Below, piece after piece: positions 13,936 through 17,920 of a stretch of 17,920 nucleotides of DNA. The first letter of the stretch is position 1. The number at the start of each line of letters is the position of its first letter. The notes below the pieces were generated by a model, which worked only from the letters and a program-made list of their open reading frames with translations, was not told the origin of the DNA and made no database searches. Both the position numbers and the translations under genes were made by a program. The stretch spans positions 1 through 17,920 of the forward strand of contig JAFXMP010000291.1 of NCBI GenBank assembly GCA_017530275.1, read 5' to 3'. Source of the stretch: Clostridia bacterium. GTDB taxonomy: Bacteria; Bacillota_A; Clostridia; Christensenellales; Aristaeellaceae.

Positions 13936-13964
13936 ATTATAACTGACGAGTCATGGAAAAGCAA
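13936..13964 (-). promoter_or_regulatory. predicted promoter of the repeat-domain operon
   Basis: On the minus strand, TTGCTT (13959-13964) and a perfect TATAAT (13936-13941) are separated by 17 bases. It lies about 58 bases upstream of the ATG at 13878 and diverges from the axe2 promoter. Confidence 0.6.
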
Positions 13965-14037
13965 GCCAAAACTGGAAGAAGGTCTAATCTGTCCATTGTG
14001 CCGCTCGCGGGAGCACGAGAAAAAGAAACGAAAGGGA

Positions 14038-14065
14038 TTGAAAAGGCTTCGTTTTCCCTGTATAA
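14038..14065 (+). promoter_or_regulatory. predicted promoter of the acetylxylan esterase gene
   Basis: TTGAAA (14038-14043) and a perfect TATAAT (14060-14065) are separated by 16 bases. Transcription would start near 14072, giving a leader of about 38 bases. Confidence 0.65.
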
Positions 14066-14098
14066 TTTGTGTGAAAGACCGTAAAAAACAAATACAGG
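14055..14098. promoter_or_regulatory. split 8-bp inverted repeat flanking the axe2 transcription start
   Basis: CCCTGTAT (14055-14062) overlaps the -10 box, and its exact inverse complement ATACAGGG (14091-14098) overlaps the ribosome binding site. The arms are 28 bases apart. The left arm lies before the predicted start, so an RNA hairpin is unlikely. A pair of half-operators is possible. Confidence 0.35.
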
Positions 14099-14109
14099 GA
14101 GGGAAAAAC

Positions 14110-14760
14110 ATGTTGTTTGAAAAAAACGATACCATTTTATTCATCGGCGATTCCATTTCGGATTACGAACGGTCGCGGCCCGTAGGAGAAGGGCTGTTCA
14201 ACGCCTGGGGCCGCAGCTATGTGGCGAATGTGGGATCGCTGCTGAACTGCATGTACCCGGAACTGGCCCTGCGCATCGTGAATATGGGCATCGGCGGCAA
14301 TCAGGTGCGGGACCTGGACGCGCGCTGGGAAACGGACGTGATGGATCGGAAGCCCGACTGGGTGAGCGTGCTCATCGGCATCAACGACGTATGGCGGCAG
14401 TTCGACAGCCCCTACATCCCGGAAAGTCACGTGTTGCCCGAGGAATTTGAACAGACCTATGAAAAGCTGATCCAGCGCACCCTGCCCGCAGTGAAAGGCA
14501 TGATCCTCATGACGCCCTATTTCATGGAACCCAACAAGGCCGACTCCATGCGCGCCCGGATGGACGAATACGGGGCCATCGTGAAAAAGCTGGCGGAAAA
14601 GTACCATTGCACCTTCGTGGACCTGCAAACGGCGTGGGACGCGCTGTTCCAGCACATGCACCCCTGCAACATCGCCTGGGACCGTATCCATCCCAACCAG
14701 GTGGGCTGCATGTACATCGCCAAGCAGTTCCTGAAGGCCGTGGGGGCGGACAGAGCGTGA
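14110..14760 (+). CDS. axe2: SGNH acetylxylan esterase (Axe2-type)
   Basis: This enzyme removes acetyl groups from xylo-oligosaccharides. The sequence follows the Geobacillus Axe2 pattern almost motif for motif: Ser15 in FIGDSIS, the glycine block NMGIGGNQ at 58-65, Asn92 in IGINDVWRQ, and Asp191 with His194 in AWDRIHPN. These positions coincide with the catalytic Ser15-Asp191-His194 of Axe2 as I recall it. At 216 residues it is close to Axe2 in length. There is no signal peptide, so it is cytoplasmic. ATG 14110 has GGGAGGG shortly upstream (to 14103) and a good promoter at 14038-14065. The stop overlaps the GTG start of the next gene by 3 bases, giving translational coupling. Its presence ties this transcript to the xylan operon upstream. 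Confidence 0.92.
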   Translation: MLFEKNDTILFIGDSISDYERSRPVGEGLFNAWGRSYVANVGSLLNCMYPELALRIVNMGIGGNQVRDLDARWETDVMDRKPDWVSVLIGINDVWRQFDSPYIPESHVLPEEFEQTYEKLIQRTLPAVKGMILMTPYFMEPNKADSMRARMDEYGAIVKKLAEKYHCTFVDLQTAWDALFQHMHPCNIAWDRIHPNQVGCMYIAKQFLKAVGADRA

Positions 14761-15956
14761 GCCGTTTTCGCGTCATCTTCGCGGCGGCGGCCGCGCTGCT
14801 GGTCTTTTGCCTGTGCGGCGGCGCGCTGGCCGAACGGGGTTGGGACATCACGGAATACTGCGCCGTGCGGGTTTCGGGCTATCACGATCACAAAAAGAAT
14901 ATGCTGGACGACAGGAACATGACCATGTGGTGCCAGCCGGAAAGAAACGCCTGGATCGAGGTCAAAGCGCCGGATGGAATCAAAGTCGGAGGCATTTATC
15001 TTCGGTGGGGCGTGCCGCCGATTGATCTTCAAATCGACGTGTTAGACGAAGCATCCGGCGAATGGCAGGCTGTCCAGAAGGTGTCCGCCGGGTACTATAA
15101 CCAGTATATTGCCTTTGAAACGCCCTTGAACCGTTTCAGGATACGGCCCCAGGCGGAACAGGCGGAATTCGGCTTGATCAAATTGCAGGTCCTTTCTCCC
15201 GGAGAACTGCCGGAGGATATTCAGACCTGGCAGCCCTTCGAGGGGAAAGCGGACCTTATGGTTCTGGTTGCGCACCCGGATGATGAACTGCTGTACATGG
15301 GCGGGGTGATCCCGTACTATAACACGCAGTTGGGCAAGCGGGTGATCGTAGTCTATGTGGCGCGTATGAACGGGTTCCGGCTGGTGGAAGCGCTGGACGG
15401 CCTGTGGCACTGCGGCGTGCGGAATTATCCCGAATTGCCTAATCAGCTATTCCCGGACAAATCGGTGTCCACCCTGCGCGATTGCCTGAACGCATGGCAG
15501 GAGGACAGGCTGCTTTCTTATGTGACGGAGATGATCCGCAAATACCGGCCGGATGTGATCGTGACCCATGATGTAAATGGCGAATACGGCCACGGGGCGC
15601 ACCGGGCCTGCTGCTGGGCAGTGCAGCAATGCGTGGAATACGCAGCGGACCCGGAACAGTATCCTGAATCCACGGCGCGGTACGGCCCCTGGCAGGTCCA
15701 AAAAGCCTATATTCACCTGTATCAGGGCGGACTGGGCCAGATCGATTTCGATTGGCGGCAGCCGCTTTCCGCTTTCGGTGGAAAAACGGCCTTTGAAATC
15801 ACGGATGAAGCATTTCATCTGCACCGGTCCCAGGCTTCCTCCGGCAGATACAAGGTGGAAGATTTCGGGAGGTACGATAATTCTCTTTTTGGCCTGTATT
15901 ATTCCACAGTAGGCCCGGATATGGGAGCAAACGACTTGTTCGAGCACCTGGAATGA
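14757..15956 (+). CDS. secreted PIG-L/LmbE-family deacetylase with N-terminal discoidin-like domain
   Basis: PIG-L family enzymes are zinc-dependent N-deacetylases that act on GlcNAc-containing compounds. The zinc motif VAHPDDE (171-177) and the second histidine motif HGAH (279-282) are both intact. A signal peptide covers residues 1-25 and ends in ALA before ERG. Residues about 28-155 look like a beta-sandwich of the discoidin (F5/8) type, which would bind carbohydrate. The start is GTG 14757 inside the overlap GTGA with the axe2 stop. A G-rich stretch (14742-14749) lies 7 bases upstream. The length is 399 residues. The substrate is not clear: coupling to axe2 suggests plant or host glycans, but cell-wall glycans are possible. 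No terminator was seen after it. Confidence 0.85.
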   Translation: MSRFRVIFAAAAALLVFCLCGGALAERGWDITEYCAVRVSGYHDHKKNMLDDRNMTMWCQPERNAWIEVKAPDGIKVGGIYLRWGVPPIDLQIDVLDEASGEWQAVQKVSAGYYNQYIAFETPLNRFRIRPQAEQAEFGLIKLQVLSPGELPEDIQTWQPFEGKADLMVLVAHPDDELLYMGGVIPYYNTQLGKRVIVVYVARMNGFRLVEALDGLWHCGVRNYPELPNQLFPDKSVSTLRDCLNAWQEDRLLSYVTEMIRKYRPDVIVTHDVNGEYGHGAHRACCWAVQQCVEYAADPEQYPESTARYGPWQVQKAYIHLYQGGLGQIDFDWRQPLSAFGGKTAFEITDEAFHLHRSQASSGRYKVEDFGRYDNSLFGLYYSTVGPDMGANDLFEHLE

Positions 15957-15998
15957 AAAGCTTGAAAAGCGCGGTGCTCTCAAAAATAAAAAACAATC

Positions 15999-16027
15999 TT
16001 GCAAACAAGTCTGATTTGGTGTATAAT
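15999..16027 (+). promoter_or_regulatory. predicted promoter of the solute-binding protein gene
   Basis: TTGCAA (15999-16004) and a perfect TATAAT (16022-16027) are separated by 17 bases. The leader of about 55 bases holds a small inverted repeat, CCCAG (16042-16046) with CTGGG (16057-16061). Confidence 0.7.
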
Positions 16028-16088
16028 TTTCCTAATCAAAACCCAGGCGGAGAAAACTGGGAAAATAATCATACGGAGGGAAAACGCA

Positions 16089-17168
16089 ATGAAAAAAATC
16101 CTGGCATTGGTACTGGCACTGATCCTGGCCCTGTCACTGGCCTCCACCGCATTTGCTGTGAACGAGGATGTGGAAGGCGAACTGGTCATCTACTCCTCCA
16201 TGTATCAATTCGTCATTGATATGATGGACGAAGCCCTGAAAGCCGAGTTCCCCAACCTTGTTCCTGGCAACAACGGCAGCTTCTTCTTCTACGGCGGCAC
16301 CAGCTCCCTAATCACCAAGATCTACGGTGAAATGGAAACCGGCACCCTGGGCTGCGATATGTTCATGGTGGCCGAGCCTGCCTTCTCCCTGGAGCTGAAG
16401 GAAGCCGGATATCTGGAGCCCATCGAAATCGAGAACCCCGACACCCTGCTGCGTTTCCCCTATGACGCCGAGGGCTATTGGTATCCCGTGCGCGTGTGCA
16501 ACATGGTGCTTGCCTACAACCCCGAAATGGAAGAAGCCTGGGCCGCCAAGGGCGTGACCATTCCCAAGACCTTCAAAGATTTCGCCAATGATCCCGCTCT
16601 CAAGGGCCTGATCTCCATGGGCAACCCCCTCACCAGCGGCACCACCTTCGCCGCCGTGGCCTCCCTCACCCAGGATGACCACTATGGCAAGGACTTCTTA
16701 AAGGGCCTGGCCGCCAACGAAGTGATGATCGAATCCGGCTCCACTGCCCTGACCAAGCTGCAGACCGGCGAGTGCGCCGCCATCATGATCCTGGAAGAAT
16801 CCGTTTTGAAGGTGCTCAAGGAAGCCGCCGACGCGGGCAACCCCATCACCAACCTCAAATGCATCTATCCCGAGGACGGCGTGATCCTGATCCCCTCCAC
16901 CGTGATGACCGTGGCGGAAGACCACAGCAAGAACGTGAACATCGAAGCCTGCGAAGCCGTGGAAAAATGGCTGCTCAGCGAAGAAGCCCAGAAGCTGATC
17001 CTGCAGGGCTACATGCATTCCGTGTTCGCGGGCATGAAGGAAATCCCCTATGAATCCGTGGATACCGACGGCCTGATCGAAAAGGACCTGGGCGTGGACT
17101 GGGAGAACGCCTACCAGAACCGCGACGCCATCAACACCGCCTGGACGGAAATCGTTACCACCAAGTAA
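16089..17168 (+). CDS. ABC transporter solute-binding protein, iron(III)/AfuA-type family
   Basis: This is a periplasmic-binding-protein-fold protein of the group that includes Fe3+, polyamine and phosphonate binders (SBP_bac_6-like). The mature part opens with GELVIYSSMYQFVIDMM and has the GTSSLITKI and GCDMFMVAEP stretches of that group. A signal peptide covers residues 1-23 (ending TAFA). There is no lipobox cysteine, which is unusual for a cell with one membrane. The start at ATG 16089 has GGAGGG 8 bases upstream. The length is 359 residues, a normal size. Lys/Glu-rich, highly optimised-looking codons suggest strong expression. A terminator and a palindromic element follow before the next gene. 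Iron is the best guess for the ligand, but it is not shown. Confidence 0.87.
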   Translation: MKKILALVLALILALSLASTAFAVNEDVEGELVIYSSMYQFVIDMMDEALKAEFPNLVPGNNGSFFFYGGTSSLITKIYGEMETGTLGCDMFMVAEPAFSLELKEAGYLEPIEIENPDTLLRFPYDAEGYWYPVRVCNMVLAYNPEMEEAWAAKGVTIPKTFKDFANDPALKGLISMGNPLTSGTTFAAVASLTQDDHYGKDFLKGLAANEVMIESGSTALTKLQTGECAAIMILEESVLKVLKEAADAGNPITNLKCIYPEDGVILIPSTVMTVAEDHSKNVNIEACEAVEKWLLSEEAQKLILQGYMHSVFAGMKEIPYESVDTDGLIEKDLGVDWENAYQNRDAINTAWTEIVTTK

Positions 17169-17190
17169 TTTTCGCCGCCCGGCGCTTCCG

Positions 17191-17221
17191 GGGGGAAGCC
17201 GATTGACGGCTTCCCCCTTTT
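17191..17221 (+). terminator. strong intrinsic terminator after the binding-protein gene
   Basis: GGGGGAAGCCG (17191-17201) pairs perfectly with CGGCTTCCCCC (17207-17217) around a 5-base loop, followed by TTTT. It lies 22 bases after the stop and should end or reduce transcription before the downstream membrane-protein gene. Confidence 0.88.
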
Positions 17222-17230
17222 AAGACGTAC

Positions 17231-17314
17231 AGAGTTCAGAGTTGAGAGTTCAGATTTATAAAGCTGTTTTCGAGGCGTATTATCAGAACTCTGAACTCTG
17301 AACTCTCAACTCTC
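17231..17314. repeat. palindromic element with 7-bp periodic arms (right copy)
   Basis: The left arm at 17231-17254 is made of units such as AGTTCAG/AGTTGAG, and the right arm at 17284-17314 is made of the complementary CTGAACT/CTCAACT units. A 17-base block pairs perfectly, and other registers shifted by 7 also pair. The centre of about 29 bases is AT-rich and begins with TTATA, as in the left copy at 1-116. It lies between a terminator and the next gene of what is probably one transporter operon. Confidence 0.65.
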
Positions 17315-17362
17315 TTTCAGACAAAGGGCTTTCAAATGCCACAATAAAAGAGGTGCATGCGG

Positions 17363-17920
17363 ATGCAAAATGGGGCTGTCTCTACAAACTTACCACAAGC
17401 GAAGAGCCGTACCCCCCTGATTACCAAATTGGGCCTTTTGCTGGTTTTCCTGCTGGGGCTCCTGGTGATCTTCTTCGGGTACAGAGGCATCCAGGAATAC
17501 AACGCTTCGGGGTTCAGTTCCGAAGCGGCTTATCATGCCATTTACGCTTTATCGGGGGATGTGGATAAAGCCTGGACGCAAAAGTTGCAGCCCCAGCGTG
17601 GCGCTCTTTCCGCTGATCAGCAGGCCGCTTTGGACGAAGCGGCACGACATCTGCTGTATTCTGCCTGGGAAGGCCAGAAAACCGGCGGTCAAACGGACGC
17701 CGAGGCGCTGCTTGCGGCAGAAAAGGACGATACCGGCCTGCTCTACCGGCTGCTGTATACCACCTATCTGGTGAACGGCCCCAAGGTGAGCAGCGGAAAC
17801 AAAAAAGAAATCGCCGCCTTGAACGCCGCGGATGCTGCCGCTTTCCGTCAGGGACTGCTGGACTGTTTGGCGGATGACGAAGCCGCGCTGCCTGCCATCG
17901 CCGAAGGGACGGCTGGAAAG
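17363..17920 (+). CDS. membrane protein, 5' part only; possible ABC transporter permease
   Basis: The frame is open from ATG 17363 to the end of the window (186 codons), so the gene is cut by the window edge. GAGG (17350-17353) is 9 bases upstream of this ATG; an in-frame ATG at 17357 is too close to it. A short polar N-terminus of about 20 residues leads to one hydrophobic segment (about residues 20-41, KLGLLLVFLLGLLVIFFGY). A long soluble, Ala-rich helical region follows, probably outside the cell, with no second membrane segment before the edge. Its place after the binding-protein gene suggests the permease of that transporter, but no permease motif is visible in this part. Confidence 0.65.
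   Translation, partial: MQNGAVSTNLPQAKSRTPLITKLGLLLVFLLGLLVIFFGYRGIQEYNASGFSSEAAYHAIYALSGDVDKAWTQKLQPQRGALSADQQAALDEAARHLLYSAWEGQKTGGQTDAEALLAAEKDDTGLLYRLLYTTYLVNGPKVSSGNKKEIAALNAADAAAFRQGLLDCLADDEAALPAIAEGTAGK

Noticed and set aside
1..17920. CRISPR array, tRNA/rRNA genes, transposase or integrase genes
   Set aside because: I looked for regular direct repeats with spacers, cloverleaf-like segments and recombinase motifs on both strands by eye and saw none. The heptamer arms are tandem and palindromic, not a spacer-repeat array.

Overview
The window looks like chromosomal DNA of a plant-fibre-degrading member of the Clostridia (Bacillota), probably from a gut or rumen. GC content is fairly high by eye. 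The supporting signs are strong GGAGG-type ribosome binding sites, frequent TTG/GTG starts, near-consensus TTGaca/TATAAT promoters, a candidate Bacillus-type LexA/DinR box in front of dinB, and a xylan-degradation locus. The genus cannot be fixed from the sequence alone. No rRNA, tRNA, CRISPR array, insertion sequence or prophage gene was seen.

Layout. 1-116: a palindromic element whose arms are built from 7-bp units. 192-2007 (+): a YitT-type membrane protein and undecaprenyl-diphosphatase (uppP) with its own promoter and a hairpin at the predicted 5' end of its mRNA. 2093-4440 (-): a candidate SOS cassette of dinB, an 82-residue conserved-looking protein and an SRAP/HMCES-type abasic-site protein, behind a near-perfect promoter and a GAAC-N4-GTTC box. 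4617-9887 (+): a xylan operon with a CE1 feruloyl-esterase-like protein, a secreted GH10-GH43-CBM6 fusion, and a cytoplasmic GH43 xylosidase/arabinofuranosidase whose real start seems to be a CTG codon. 9895-13878 (-): a secreted protein with three copies of an unrecognised ~100-residue domain, a lipoprotein with one copy of it plus a DUF6273-like domain, the decayed remnant of a BrnA/CopG-like antitoxin, and an unassigned radical SAM protein. 14110-15956 (+): an Axe2-type acetylxylan esterase translationally coupled to a secreted PIG-L/LmbE deacetylase. 16089-17920 (+): an iron-type ABC solute-binding protein, a terminator, a second heptamer palindrome, and the 5' part of a membrane protein cut by the window edge.

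How the genes fit together. The secreted fusion would cut the xylan backbone (GH10) and remove arabinose branches (GH43_29-like). The esterases would remove feruloyl and acetyl groups, and the second GH43 would finish imported oligosaccharides inside the cell. The DNA-damage cassette, uppP and the binding-protein operon are independent units. The parts least explained by known biology are the paired repeat-domain secreted proteins with the neighbouring radical SAM enzyme, and the two heptamer-built palindromes near the window ends.
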